Source: Berghia stephanieae | Lineage: Eukaryota > Mollusca > Gastropoda > Nudibranchia > Aeolidiidae | DNA: 64,000 nucleotides | Assembly: GCA_034508935.3 (NCBI GenBank) | Contig: CM067444.1 | Coordinates: 105,003,553 to 105,067,552, forward strand | Reading direction: 5' to 3' | Shown: piece after piece, positions 1 through 12,015 of the stretch | How positions within the stretch are numbered: position 1 is the stretch's first letter | Layout of the letters: each line of letters opens with the position of its first letter | Program-made: the position numbers and the translations under genes | Notes under the pieces: generated by a model | The model's input: only the letters and a program-made list of their open reading frames with translations | Told to the model about the DNA's origin: nothing | Database searches by the model: none

Positions 1-600
1 CTTCTTCTTCTTCTTCTTCTTCTTCTTCTTCTTCTTCTTCTTCTTCTTCTTCTTCTTCTTCTTCTTCTTCTTCTTCTTCTCTTCTTCTTCTTCTTCTTCT
101 TCTTCTTCTTCTTCTTCTTCTTCTTCTTCTTCTTCTTCTTCTTCTTCTTCTTCTTCTTCTTCTTCTTCTTCTTCTTTTTGTTTTCTTCTTCTGTCTTCTT
201 CTTCTCTTATTCCTGACTTCTTTTTTTTCTATCTTCTTCCTTTCTCTTCTTCTTCTCTTCTTCTTCTTCTTCTTCTTCTCTTCTTCTTCTTCTTCTTCTT
301 CTTCTCTTTTCTTTTCTTCTTCTTTCTTCTCTTCTCTTCTTCTCTTCTTTCTTTCTTCTTCTTCTTCTTTTCTTCTTCTTCTTCTTCTTTCTTTTCTTTT
401 CTTCTTCTCTTCTTCTTCTTCTTCTCTTCTTCTTCTCTTCTTCTTCTCTTCTTCTTCTTCTTCTTTCTCTTCTTCTTCTTCTTCTTCTTCTTTCTTTCTT
501 TCTTCTTCTTCTTCTTCTTCTTCTTCTCTCTTTTTCTTCTTCTTCTCATCTTCTTCTCTTCTTCTTCTTCTCTTCTCATTTCTTCTCTTTTAAGTTCTTC
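1..600. repeat. (CTT)n microsatellite and imperfect polypyrimidine tract
   Basis: Bases 1-178 are almost pure CTT repeats. Bases 179-600 are an interrupted C/T tract on the same strand. The block ends about 85 bases before the acceptor of the first visible SMIM14 exon, so it lies in the upstream intron. The Lys/Arg/Glu-only open frame on the minus strand is a by-product. Confidence 0.95.
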
Positions 601-685
601 TTCCACCTTTCTAGTTTCTCTGCATGTCTTTTTTAATTTATACAGAAGCTATCTTAATTATGAATTTTTGAAACATCTTTTCCAG

Positions 686-3600
686 CTACGGGATTCCCAG
701 AATGCCTGTACAGATTCTGGATGTGATGAATGTAAGTAGTAATGTTATTGATTTTATTTAGAATCATCAGTACCTATAAAACCAGAGTCTATCTTGGCTT
801 TTGATTTATATACAGTTTCAAATGCTTAAAAACAGGGTGGCTTGGCAACTTTTATTTATTCTTGACTTCCGAGTGGGTGACCAATCCATTCCAATGCGTT
901 CCCAACACATCCTCTCTCAGTTGTTGTGTCCTTGTCCCCAACTTTAGAGCAGTTTGGAGCAGTAAAAGTAAAAGAAACAAAGGTGTTCTGCTCTCCTGAT
1001 AACTTTGCTTCTATATGTTCAATAATCAAATTTTTCTTTGACTCCAGTGCCTAATGACCCATCCACGCCTGATGTCACCGGTGGGTACATGATGATGATG
1101 ATGGGATGGGTGGTCGTGGCCACTTTGCTCTACTTGTTCCGACCCAGGACACTCAGGCGCAACCAAAATGAAAAGCCATCTCCTGCCTCAGGGGTAACTT
1201 AATTGATTTTTTTAGTTCTTCAGTTTTTCTCATTGATGCAAATTGTGACTCAAAAAACTATGGGTGAGGGAGGAAAGACTTGACCTTTGACATTAAAATG
1301 AGCTACAGACATGCCCTTCTTTTTGGATTATGGTAGTAAAAGAATTTGACATGAATAATCTATCTCTTTTTTCTCTTTTTTCTTTTTTTTCTTTTTTTTT
1401 ATTGGGGGGGGGGGGGGGGGTCATGATCAGTATATAAATTTTGAAAGTCACTCCTCTTCACTGCGAAGTTTGTTGCTGTATTCCATTCTGTCTTTATTTG
1501 TCTCTGCAAAGATGAGGCACTGTGTTCTTATTCCAAGAATTGCAATTTGTTTTTGCTAATTTCCCTAAATCTGTGAGATGTCTGGCTGTGAAGCAATACA
1601 TCTATAGAGTGGGCAGCGTTTTCTAACAGTTTATTCTGCATGAGAATTATCCCTTCTGGTAAGTGTAGATAGGGAGAAGAAACGTTGTACAGTTGGATGC
1701 CTAGTAGATGTATGCGAATAGTTATGGTGTTGAGCTGCTTGCGTCTTGTCACCTTATGGTGTAATATGAAAGAATTGTAATCTCTGTGTAATGTGTCAAG
1801 TGTTGGTTGTTCATATGTGACCCATCGTCTCAAAACGGTATTATGTCGGAACGAACCAAATGCTTAAAAAACAAATTAAATGTTAAACTGGTCAAAAATA
1901 TAAATTGTTGGCATTAGCACCCTAAAATATTGTATCCATTCTCCTAAATAAAATATACAAACTCAACACAAGTCTGATATTTCTGGCTATAAATTCAATT
2001 TTCAGCATCTTAACCATCCCGACATAATACCGTTTTGAGGCGAAGGGTCACATATGATAATGTGCTGTTATCTATTTCATCAAAAACTAGAGGTGCCTAA
2101 ATGTGCCAATAAGATGGAGAGAAAGATAAAGTGAATAAATGTGACTCATATATAAGAGAACAACACAAAACAAATGACGCTTCGGCCTTTTGCCTTCTTC
2201 AAGTAAACACGAAATGTGTTATATAAAAAAGTATTAGACTGTCAGAATAGTTTTATAGGTAAAAATGTGTGTGTGTGTGGGTGTGTGTGTTTGTGTGTTT
2301 GTGCGTGCATTGAAGAGAGAGAAGAGAGTGGTTGACGGAGAGAGGGAGAGGGAGAGATCAAAGCTATATAAATCAAGCATAAGATAGAGGGAATGGGAGG
2401 GGGGTGGGTGGGTGAAGAGGTATTAATGAAGAGTACTAGACAGTGATAGTGTTATTATTGATATAACATATTTTGTGTTTACTTGAAAAAGGCCAAAGGC
2501 TGAAACGTCGTTTGTTTTGTGTTGTTCCCTTTTATATGAGTCACATTTACTCCCTTTATCTTTCTCTCTATTTGTTTCATGTATCCTCTAGATATCAAAC
2601 AAAAGGTACATAGAATTTGTCTTGTTGTCCAGATAAGAAAAACTTCAAATAATTTTCCTGTCCTGCAAACATTGACACCTTAGAAAACATCCAAAGAAAA
2701 ACAGCAAGACGCATCACAAACACATTCGATCCTTTCTCAAGTGCGTCTGAAATATCACAACGGATTGGCCTTGAACCTCTGGAAAAGAGAAGAAAGATAG
2801 ATAAACTTAAATTGTTCCACAAGATCTACTACAAAAATTCGTGCCTTAAACTTCCAAACGACATCAAAGATATCGGCACAAGAAATACGAGGGGACACAC
2901 AGCAAGAGTAACCATCCCAACATCAAAAACAGACGCCCACATGTATTCGTTTTTCCCTTCCACTGCCCGACTATGGAATAGCCTCCCAGCTGAAGTGTCT
3001 GAAAACGGTTGCCAACATGCCTTCACGCGATTGCTGGAGTTCACAACGTGACTTTTTAATCTATGTGGTTTTAGTATTATGTGCAGAGTTTTAGCAAGTT
3101 TAAAATGTAAAACACTACAAACTGTGGAGTGATCCTCGACAATATTGGAGGTTTCCACAAGACGAAGAAGAAGAAGAAGAAGAAGAAAGGCCGATGCGCT
3201 GTTTAACATCTTATTTATTTTCATCCAAAATTCTGTTCATGTTGCATTGGGTGGGGTGTCCCGTATAACTGCCGTTGCTTTTACAAATTACAGTAGTGTT
3301 TTTTCTGTGAATTGGGTCTTTCCAGATTTGCTATCTGTGACTGTGATGTCATTTTCATTGAATTCTTCCGATGATGTCCTCTGAGTTAAAGCAAAATCTC
3401 ATTTTCTGGTATGGTGTTATCATGCCATGATAATGCACCATTTGCTTCATGCCCATCTAAAAGGTTGTCAACAAAGTGGACAAGTTTGCCAATTTTCCTG
3501 CATGCTACGCTGACATCAAAAGTGTCCTTAAAGCAAAAGTCTTTCATTTTCACCCATTTGAAATCAGAAACTATACTTTTCCTAGCTCCCTGTCTGTGCT

Positions 3601-5503
3601 CTTGTCAATGGAAATCCCAACAACCTCTAAGCTGGAAGGGTAGCACCCTTGCCTGATGCCAACTCAGTTCAAATGCCACTGACTGTCATTAGTCGTTGTG
3701 TCCTTTTTGGTATTGAGCGTATTTCTGGTGCAATTTGTGCCTGAGATTCTTGTTGAGTAGGGCCTGCCGTGTTGTGTCTAATGTTCTGTAGAATGTACTT
3801 TTGTTTTTGTATTGTTGTGTTGCTGGCCTCTCATGAATCCATCTCTGATTTACTATTACTCTTCTGTGTAGGTTAGGAGAAGGGGTTGTCCTCCAGTTTT
3901 ACAACAGATCACCTTCATTTACTTGTTGTAGAGCTTCCTTTCTATAAGTTTTTCCTCATGATTAGACAATGGTGTATTGTAAGGAATGATATATAGACAT
4001 TACCCTGATATTGACATGTTACGGTGGTCCTGACGGTATCGATGTTGATATGTTTTCGATTTGCACATAACCAATTTACTAAAGGTTATCACCCCATTCT
4101 TTTACTGTCAATGGATTTTGTTATCTTGGAATGATCAGTTCAGTGGCATTGTTTTAATTGTGCCCTTAAAGATAAAATGTCATTTCATCATTGAATTCTT
4201 TTTGCTTCCGACATTAACTGTTTACTTAAAATGCAACATTGGGATTTAAAAAAAGTCTTCGTAATAATCATGCTATATTTGCGTAAGGAGACTACTACAC
4301 AATGTTTAAATTATACTCATTCCACGATGACTGAAACTTATAATACAAAAGAAATTTGAAAAATAAATCTTTCCTATTGTTTGGAAAAAAATAGTAAGTA
4401 TGATTTTTACATGCTGTATGTGGATTGTAATTACGTTTCACATGACAGTTTTAATGCTTATCATTTAAGGCCATTTTCATCTCAATTAAGATAAGTTGTG
4501 TAAAGAGAAAATGAGGAGATCCTAGTGGAAAGATTTTATTCATCATCACAAATGGCTACCTTTGGTTATGCTTCTGCTTTCAGACAAAACATAGGACAGA
4601 CGTTATATTTTAAAATGATACCACCAAGACTTGAATAAATTGTTACATTTGAACAACTTATTTTAATGATCTATAAGGCACAAATTTAATTTTTTCAAAT
4701 CTTTTTAATTCTCTTGAGACTGAGGTTTTCTTACCTCTACAAACGTTGCAGACTGTTTTATTTTTTTTTTAGGGTTTTTAAAAACCAAGGTAATCATAAA
4801 GTTATTGTTATATGTATTAATGAAATATGATATTTTATTAGTTTGAAATTTACTATTATATATAACATAAATTACATCACTCTATCAGTTACAGTTTTAA
4901 TGATGGGATTTATTGAAAATGTTTATTTCTTGGTTTTCTGCAAAAATTCCGGGAAAATGACTCGTAATGAATAAAATGGGATATTATACTACTAAAAACT
5001 GTTTTAGAGTCATAAAATCTAAAAGAAAACACCTAACAATACAAAAATGTCAAAAGTAACTAATAAAACATCATTCTTGAGCATAATCCACTTTTGAGTT
5101 GCAAATTTTGAAGCAAAGGCTAAAAATATAGATAAATATCGATTCTTTGTCCACCTTGACTGACTTGCTCTAACTTTTGATAAAATTGGAACTAGTAATC
5201 AAGTATCGATACTGCCCTGCACCATTCAACGTTAAAATGTTTAACTTGCGTTGAAGACGAGTCACACATGCATGAACACTTAAAAAACGAAAAGAATTTT
5301 CACAATGTATGACCCCTCATATATACGGAATTAGTATACACAGTCGGCAACTGGTCCCGTAAGTTTACGGGTTAGTCCTAAGAGAGTTAATATTGATTTC
5401 TTGAAAGGCTAGTGTGATATTTTAATGGTTTTTAATTATTTTCTTTCTTTAGGATGGATCTGGTGGTAATCCTCCTCCACCTCCTGCTCCACCTGTCCAT
5501 TAA
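686..5503 (+). CDS. SMIM14: SMIM14 orthologue (small integral membrane protein 14), last three coding exons
   Basis: Join of 686-731, 1048-1193 and 5453-5503; the 5' coding exons lie left of the window. Exon 686-731 reads LRDSQNACTDSGCDE, close to the vertebrate SMIM14 stretch LRQSQSYCTDTECLQ. Exon 1048-1193 continues with LPNDPSTPDV, a run of five Met, one hydrophobic membrane span (GWVVVATLLYLF) and a basic RPRTLRR stop-transfer, matching SMIM14's single span followed by RPPNLR. The last exon ends with a proline-rich tail, PPPPPAPPVH, like the family's DPPAPPVD end. Splice phases agree (1, then 0) with good AG/GT borders. SMIM14 is a small single-pass membrane protein, reported from the ER in vertebrates, with no firmly assigned biochemical role. 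Matches are from memory of the human protein. Confidence 0.9.
1404..1420. repeat. Poly-G run (17 G)
   Basis: Uninterrupted 17 G in SMIM14 intron 2, preceded by a T-rich stretch. One of several long G/C homopolymers in this window. Confidence 0.95.
1816..2052. mobile_element. TA-flanked MITE with ~37-bp terminal inverted repeats
   Basis: The left arm 1811-1849 and right arm 2019-2057 are inverted copies over 39 positions with two mismatches; both carry TGTGACCC at the outer end and ACGGTATTATGTCGG further in. The element begins after a TA (1814-1815) and ends before a TA (2053-2054), which fits Tc1/mariner target use. The ~170 bp interior has no coding capacity, so it is a non-autonomous copy in SMIM14 intron 2. 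Confidence 0.75.
2116..2570. repeat. Fold-back (imperfect inverted) repeat with ~110-bp arms
   Basis: Arms at about 2116-2226 and 2459-2570 are inverted copies with scattered mismatches, sharing GTGACTCATAT, AACAACACAAAACAAA and a motif ending CTGAAACGTC (right arm, + strand, about 2500-2509). The loop contains GT and GA simple repeats. The arm layout resembles the better preserved palindrome at 48890-49069. Confidence 0.7.
2590..3190 (+). mobile_element. LINE 3' fragment (CR1/Jockey-type reverse transcriptase C-terminus) with (GAA)n end
   Basis: Translation gives the C-terminal part typical of Jockey/CR1-group ORF2: a segment like ENIQRKTARRIT, then EPLEKRRKIDKLKLFHKIYY, then YSFFPSTARLWNSLPAE before the stop at 3049-3051. 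A non-coding tail ends in GAAGAAGAAG at about 3160-3188. The 5' part is missing, as is usual for 5'-truncated LINEs. A related tail lies at 40170-40485. Confidence 0.75.
3191..5452 (+). other. Remainder of SMIM14 intron 3, no gene seen
   Basis: AT-rich intron sequence. I see no convincing exon, transposon terminus or tandem repeat; 3640-3790 has a loose resemblance to a decayed tRNA-type SINE but is not callable. Confidence 0.5.
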
Positions 5504-5700
5504 AGATTTGGTCATAACCATGGACAGGGATTGGAATTGCAACGTGAATTTTGGACATTGAAATTTCTTTAGAACGGATATCAAAGATCGGAATTGTGTG
5601 TGTTGTATGTGTGTGTGTATGGGGGGAGGGGGGAGGGTTAAAAGTTTTAGATATGTACCATTCCTTTAGACATGATTAGAAACCTGAAATAAAAACAAAA
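5504..5700 (+). terminator. SMIM14: SMIM14 3' UTR with polyadenylation signal
   Basis: The stop TAA at 5501-5503 is followed by about 185 bases of 3' UTR with a short GT run and a G-rich stretch. An AATAAA hexamer lies at about 5688-5693, followed by an A-rich then T-rich stretch, so cleavage near 5705-5720 is likely. Confidence 0.7.
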
Positions 5701-6333
5701 CTGCTGATGAATTAATTCTTTGATGTTTTTGTTTTACTTAACTTACTTATGTTATTCATGTACGATGGTATTTCCCACCTATATTTTACTTTGATCGCCA
5801 TTTTGCTATTACTGATACTTTATGTATTGCCTCAATTTTGAAAGAAATGATGTGGATGTTTTCATAAACACACTCTAAATTTACCGCACTAGCAAAATAT
5901 TCACTCTCTGCCTCTTTGTTCAATCTCAATGCTGTTGTTACTCAATTCTTAAATGGGCAGTTTTGTATGTCATGTTGAATACAAGAAGAAGACTATTTAA
6001 TAAACTAATTCCCGTTATATATCTTCATCAAAAAACGTAAAAAGATTGGGTTGTTTTTGTTGTTGTTTTTGGGTTGTTTTGTTTTTGGTTATTATTATAT
6101 TATTATTTTGTTGTTGTTGTTTTGTTGTTTGATTACATTTTTATGTTTACATTTTTATTAACAGGAATGGAAAATGGATATTTTTTTGATAATTCTTTTG
6201 TTTCGAACACTTCCATCTATGTCATATAGATATGAATGAAACCAGCTCTTATTCATTTAAGTTGAAATGCATAATTTGAAAGAGGTAAAACTGATTTTTA
6301 TTGTAAAACTCTCAAAGCTTTAGTTGAACGCTG

Positions 6334-6858
6334 GATGGGGTTCCGGACCTCCCATAGTGGGCAGGGAGGCACTTACTGTGTCTTCTATCCCCCCATATCT
6401 GTTTTCCAACATGCTATCTGTCTTTGTCTGGAATGAGATTACTTGGTTTTGTCATGGCCTTGGCCGGAGTCATTGGCTGGGTGGGAAACAGTTAAATGTG
6501 TAGTAAGAGTTTTAGGAGTTGAAATTTTGTTGTCTTGTAAATTATCCCTTTCTTATGCACTGTACTATTTTAGTTTTACATATATATATGATTTGTAACC
6601 ATTTGAGTGTGTTCCTCTTAGTGGGACCTGCACTTGTGTCAGGATGAGACATTTAGGTGATCTCAAACAAAGTACATGATATGATAGTGTGCTCTTGGAA
6701 TCTACATCTGTTCCCTGTTTTAAATATTTCCCTTTGACTTCCTTTTCTTGGGTAAAATAATTGTAATTCTAGAACTTTTTACTATCCCATTTTACTAGCG
6801 CTGATATGATCTGAATGTGTTGCAAGCGCCGTAAAACCCTTAAAAACAAACAAAAACA
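6334..6858 (+). mobile_element. SINE family A, copy 1
   Basis: About 525 bp, starting near GGTTCCGGACCTCCCATAGT and ending with the family tail GTTGCAAGCGCCGTAAAAC plus an A-rich (AAAAAC) end. Seven other copies occur in the window. Degenerate flanking duplications (CTTTAGTTGAA and CTTAGTTAAAA) suggest an older insertion by target-primed retroposition. Confidence 0.75.
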
Positions 6859-8317
6859 AACTTAGTTAAAACGAATTTAAAGCAAGAATCATTGCTCTAT
6901 GTGGCATTGCTTTGGTTTGTTTATACTTTTATGTTTTCTTGTCATCTCCAAAAGCAATTTAAACCACAATGCATTGATATTATAGTTTTTATTTTTAAAA
7001 ATTGAAATACATATTTGTCATTTGGTTGCGATTGCAAGACAAACCTTGGATTTTGAGAATCTTTTCATCTTTTTATGTCTCGCAATCGTCATCAGACATG
7101 CCATGATGCAGTAGTGAAAAATCTATTTGGCTGTGACATGTTGTTTTCTCGAAAAATGTAGGATAATTACAGGATACAGAATAAGCTGTAGATTACGTAA
7201 GATATATTAGGGAACAATAGTGCAGCATCACTTCTTCCTCCCTTGTGGTTCCATACTTCGTTCAACATTTTGATTTTTTATAATAGTAGTATGGACTTAA
7301 AAAATGTCATCATATTTTAAGAATTAGAATGATTCTCTACTCTGGAGACAACTTTTGAGCTCATAATTAAAGTATTTTATGAGGCAGGTGATTGATTACT
7401 CTACAACTGCCATTTTTTTAGAAAGGAGTTAGAACCAAAAGCAGGTAAGATATGACTCGTGACCATTGTTCCCTTTTACTCCTAGATTATACATCCTAAA
7501 ATTGTTGGTCAGAATAAGTGATTTTTAAATGATTTTTGCTCTTGAGGCAAAGAAGGGCTAGCTTCTTGCAACAAGTTAAATGTTGGGTTTTTGATTTTGT
7601 TTCTTTATTTGACTATTTTGCATTTTGGAATTTAAAATATATGTATAGAATTTTAAGTTTTAAGCTTATCCTTTGTAATTTCTTTTCCTTTTCTGAATTA
7701 TACAGTTGACTTTATTTTGTTTTTTTTTTTTTAGTATGAAGAAATCATCTTGGAAATACAATGTATATTTTCGTAAATTTCCGTAAATTGTATCATAGGC
7801 TTAAGAAAATAAAATACCATTTTGTTTCCTATAATTTAAACGAAAATGTTAATATCAGGTTTGTAAATTTACTCTTAAATGCGATTTAAATTTATCATTT
7901 CAGCATGCTGTGCATTAAAGTCATTAATATAAGATCTGCTTTTTTTTTTCATTCAGATCTCTCAGGTTTAAAAATGTTAAATTTCATTCGGCGGTCAATC
8001 ATGATGACAATGCAATTTTTATAATTTCTAGTTCATATTATTCTTGGGTTAAACAAGCATGGCTGTGTCTTTTTTATTTACTTTTGAAAGTATTTTGTTA
8101 TTTACTTTCATTTTAATTTGGGATTGGGAATCAAATATGAATGTTTCAAACTTTCTTTCCTGTTCATTTCTTCCTTTTATTTTTCTTGTCATTAAATTTT
8201 GTATTCGGAAAAGGAGTATTTTATTATTTTCTCCACCCATTATGCAACAGATGTTTACCATGGTAATAATTTGACAATTTGTTCGATTTAAACAGATGAC
8301 TTGTTTTACGAGTTTAA

Positions 8318-8552
8318 CTCTCTCCTTACCAACTATTTTAAGTATTTTCCCAAAATGGCAGGCTTATCCAGCAGAAAAGTTGATTTTTAAAAAAACTCAA
8401 ACAATCTCTATACAAAACAATTTTAGGTTCTTATCAATCCAACAAAGACTATTCTTCAAATTTTGTGATGTACAAAATAAATCTGATTCGAAAAAAATGT
8501 ATATTGTGTCGTAACAAACGTGACGATTTTGCTGTAGGTGGTAAGGAGAGGG
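8318..8552. mobile_element. TTAA-flanked MITE (piggyBac-like termini)
   Basis: The left end is TTAA (8314-8317) then CTCTCTCCTTACCAAC. The right end is the inverse, GGTGGTAAGGAGAGGG then TTAA (8553-8556). The inverted repeats are ~20 bp with two mismatches, and the termini start C(C/T)CT, as in piggyBac elements, which target TTAA. The 235-bp interior has no transposase, so this is a non-autonomous copy. Kolobok also uses TTAA, so the superfamily is not certain. Confidence 0.65.
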
Positions 8553-8878
8553 TTAATAGATGTATTGACACAAGCCTGGAGATTAAAGAAATGATGTCAT
8601 GGAGAATTTATGATTGAAAAATCCAGACAAGTATATATGGATAATTTTGATTAGATTTCTTTTAAGAAAACAATATCAGACTTTTAGAGAGCAGTTTCTA
8701 CAACATTTGAAAAGTTGTAATTATATATTCTTTTTCAAACAATTCAAGTCTGTTCTTGAATATTTATATTTTGAACCTGAATATAATTTTCAAAACTATA
8801 ATATTTTATATATTTTAATTTATGTTTTTTGTAAAATTCTCATTAAGAGTTCTGAAAAGGTGGATAATGAATGACGAT

Positions 8879-9385
8879 TGTCTTGATGTCGGGATTCTGA
8901 TACAAAGCATTCAGTCTTGTCTTGATGTCGGGATTCTGATACAAAGCATTCAGTCTTGTCTTGATGTCGGGATTCTGATACAAAGCATTCAGTCTTGTCT
9001 TGATGTCGGGATTCTGATACAAAGCATTCAGTCTTGTCTTGATGTCGGGATTCTGATACAAAGCATTCAGTCTTGTCTTGATGTCGGGATTCTGATACAA
9101 AGCATTCAGTCTTGTCTTGATGTCGGGATTCTGATACAAAGCATTCAGTCTTGTCTTGATGTCGGGATTCTGATACAAAGCATTCAGTCTTGTCTTGATG
9201 TCGGGATTCTGATACAAAGCATTCAGTCTTGTCTTGATGTCGGGATTCTGATACAAAGCATTCAGTCTTGTCTTGATGTCGGGATTCTGATACAAAGCAT
9301 TCAGTCTTGTCTTGATGTCGGGATTCTGATACAAAGCATTCAGTCTTGTCTTGATGTCGGGATTCTGATACAAAGCATTCAGTCT
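8879..9385. repeat. 39-bp minisatellite, 13 identical copies
   Basis: Thirteen head-to-tail copies of a 39-bp unit beginning TGTCTTGATGTCGGGATTCT. I see no substitution between copies. Because 39 is a multiple of three and the unit lacks stops, long repetitive frames stay open on both strands (CLDVGILIQSIQS on +, NPDIKTRLNALYQ on -). Nothing else argues for coding. Confidence 0.95.
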
Positions 9386-9898
9386 TGTAATTGATGGGCG
9401 TTATGCATATAGATACAGGGGTTTCTTTAAATTGATTACACTTTTTTAGTTGTCAAACAGCTCAACAATGGTCGCACCTAGAATCACTAATAAGATATTG
9501 TGATTATGAAATGACAACTGAACTCATGTTTTGAAGCAAAGCATCATTTTAACTCTCTTGAGTCTTTTCTCACAACCGCTATAGGAAGGTTATAATCCTA
9601 CACCCGCTGCGACATCAAACTTTTCACCTTTTCTATCTCTCTTTCTTCTTTGCAAACCCTGCAATAACAGAATTTAATGTTATTGATTACTATTTCCTTA
9701 CGTATACAATAAGTTTATTGAGAGTTTGTTTGCGAATCTTTTCATGGAGGATATTTTCGTACAGTTGGAAGTAACTGATAATGCGCAATTTTTTCACTGA
9801 GATTGGTGCTTTTTATGTGAGATATCCGTGTGCATTGAACATCATTAGTGAAGCTTCGTTTGTTCCTTAAAGAAACATGATTTAATTTCTTTTTACAG

Positions 9899-9990
9899 TT
9901 CGGGCTGTTCCAAAGGAATTAAAGAATCATGTTGGTTATATGACAAAGCAAGAATTCTTGCACGATAAAATGAAATATTTACGACAGTGA
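9899..9990 (+). CDS. Possible orphan terminal exon of an unrecognised gene
   Basis: A strong acceptor (TTTCTTTTTACAG, ending 9898) precedes an open stretch that, read from phase 1, gives RAVPKELKNHVGYMTKQEFL followed by HDKMKYLRQ and a stop at 9988-9990. An AATAAA signal follows at 10016-10021. The composition is protein-like and not low-complexity. I do not recognise the family. SMIM14 exon 1048-1193 ends in phase 0, so this exon cannot simply follow it. No upstream exon of the same gene was found between 5.7 and 9.9 kb, so a short terminal exon with a distant upstream part, or chance, remain open. Confidence 0.35.
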
Positions 9991-10015
9991 AGAGATAGTG
10001 TTGTCAAAATTCGTC

Positions 10016-10021
10016 AATAAA
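10016..10021 (+). terminator. Polyadenylation hexamer after the possible orphan exon
   Basis: AATAAA 26 bases beyond the putative stop. Supportive only if the exon at 9899-9990 is real; such hexamers are common in AT-rich DNA. Confidence 0.3.
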
Positions 10022-11252
10022 TTATTTTAAAAATACATAGAGCTGTTTTAAAATCAGACGCATCTCAGTACATTCATCTTTACCTACTTAATACTACCAT
10101 ATGCATACTTATTGTCGTATACTTTTTGAAAAAGCACAGGTCTTACAACAATACAGATTATATCAAACAAAGCTTGGATCTCCCCCCCCCCCCCCCCCCC
10201 CCCCACCTTGTTTCAGAAAAAAAATATGATTCTAAGTGCGACCACCTGGTCCTAGTCGTCATTTAAATGTCCTTTTAAAAAAATCCTGTATCTATGCATA
10301 AACGTATTTGTAGTACATAACTGTCAATTGTAAATATTGTGAATTTTAGTTCACCTCTATACACAATTATATAGTATATTATTTTGTTGAAAATGAAAGT
10401 TTTTACATTCTTGGTTCCATGGTGCAAAATAAATATTTATTCACTATTCACATCACTGCAGTATTGGATTGCAATTTTTTAATTATAACAGCAATTACTC
10501 TGCTTTGCTTCCTTTCTTAACATTAACTAGATCCATAATGTATATCTTAAATGTTAATAATATGTATGATATAGGTTATGAATCTAGTTCGGGGCGCATG
10601 TTTATTCAGTTATTAGCCTTCTTATGATCTGAATTGCAACAGTATTTTTTTAGAAGAATAAAATGACAACTCTCGCTCGTGTATTTGTATAGAGAGAAGA
10701 TAGTTTCCCATTGTGGGTTTAGAAATCATGAAGGTGAAACTCCAATGGAACTGGCAGAGTCAGAGGATTAGGACAATTGGGGTTATCCATTTTAGTATTT
10801 TATGTTTAATTCATCGTCCACTTTATTGATAAAGGAGAAACCTGATATGTTCTCTTCATTCACGTCTGTCAATTAATAATTTGGAGCTTACATTTAACGT
10901 CCTCGTTTTAAAATGTTTTTAATTTTTTTTTTTTATTTTTTTTATTTGTTTTCTTTTTTACTTTGTTTTCCTTCTTTTTCTTTCTTTTTTTTCTTTTTTT
11001 TTTTTTTTTCTATCTCAGAAAAGCAATCTTTGCATTTTACACGAGCGTGTTTAAATTAAAAATAAATGACATTCGAACTTTCTCAAACCTCAGATTGGAG
11101 CGCTACTACGGCACTTCAGGAATTCACCTTTCAATTTTAGCAAGCTTAGTTCCGTCCCTTGTGCTTTTGCTTTCCATTGCATCACTGTTTTGCTTGTGCT
11201 GCTCTGTCAGAAGGAGTGACACGACCTTGGTTTCAAGACTTCTAATATTATG
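10022..11252. other. AT-rich intergenic stretch with a 23-C run
   Basis: Contains an uninterrupted poly-C run at 10182-10204 and T-rich tracts at 10920-11010. No gene or transposon terminus recognised. Confidence 0.6.
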
Positions 11253-11264
11253 ACACCAGTGTGT

Positions 11265-11782
11265 TTGATTTGGCTGGGGGGTTCCCGATCTCCTATAGTA
11301 GGCAGGGAGGTACTTGCTGTGTCTTCTATCCCCTTGTATCTTTTTTTCCAATTGCTTTCTGCTTTGTCTTGGAATGAGATTGCTTAGTTTCGTCCTGGCT
11401 GGAGGGAAACAGTCGAATGTTTTGTTATAGTTTTGGTGGATATTTTTTTCCCTTGTAAATCATATATATCTTATGTACTGTTATTTTTAAACATATGATT
11501 TGTAAACATTTGAGTGCATTCCGCTAAGTGGGATCTTGTGCTAGTATCTGGTGAGACTTTTAGTTGATCTCAAACTAAGTACACTGATAGTGTGCTCTTG
11601 GAATTAACATATTATGTTCTCTATTTGAACCATTTCCTCTATGTCTTATTAGTTTTCCTCAACTCCGTTTAACTGTACATCTAGACTGTTTTTACTATCC
11701 AATTTTCTTCCTTTTAACTGGCGCTGGTATGACTAAATGTGTTGCAAGCGCTGTAAAACATTTTAAAAACAAAACAAACAAA
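11265..11782 (+). mobile_element. SINE family A, copy 2, with 12-bp target duplication
   Basis: Family A body with tail GTTGCAAGCGCTGTAAAAC followed by AAAC repeats. It is bracketed by perfect 12-bp direct repeats ACACCAGTGTGT at 11253-11264 and 11783-11794, showing retroposition by target-primed reverse transcription and a fairly recent insertion. Confidence 0.85.
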
Positions 11783-11807
11783 ACACCAGTGTGTAGTCCT
11801 TGTCTCT

Positions 11808-11811
<4 letters not shown>

Positions 11812-11884
<73 letters not shown>
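11812..11884. repeat. (GA)n microsatellite
   Basis: About 72 bases of GA with one GGAGGA interruption, directly after SINE family A copy 2. Confidence 0.95.
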
Positions 11885-11889
<5 letters not shown>

Positions 11890-12015
11890 CCCTCTTGGCA
11901 TTACATTCCAATAGCACCTGAACTACTAAACGGATTCCAAATCGGTCTGCCATTGTGGGATAACGTACAACAACGTTAGACAAACGTGTTTCTTTCCCAA
12001 GACCATAAGGGACTA

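Noticed and set aside
229-606. 125-codon Lys/Arg/Glu-only frame on the minus strand
   Set aside because: Translation of the CTT/polypyrimidine tract; no sequence complexity.
8879-9385. CRISPR-like regular repeat
   Set aside because: No unique spacers: units are directly adjacent and identical, and the genome is animal.
8822-9394. Repetitive 176-190 codon proteins on both strands
   Set aside because: Produced by the perfect 39-bp minisatellite; open on both strands for arithmetic reasons, no start or splice context.
11695-11914. Leu/Ser-rich and Arg/Glu-rich frames
   Set aside because: They span the end of a SINE and a GA microsatellite.
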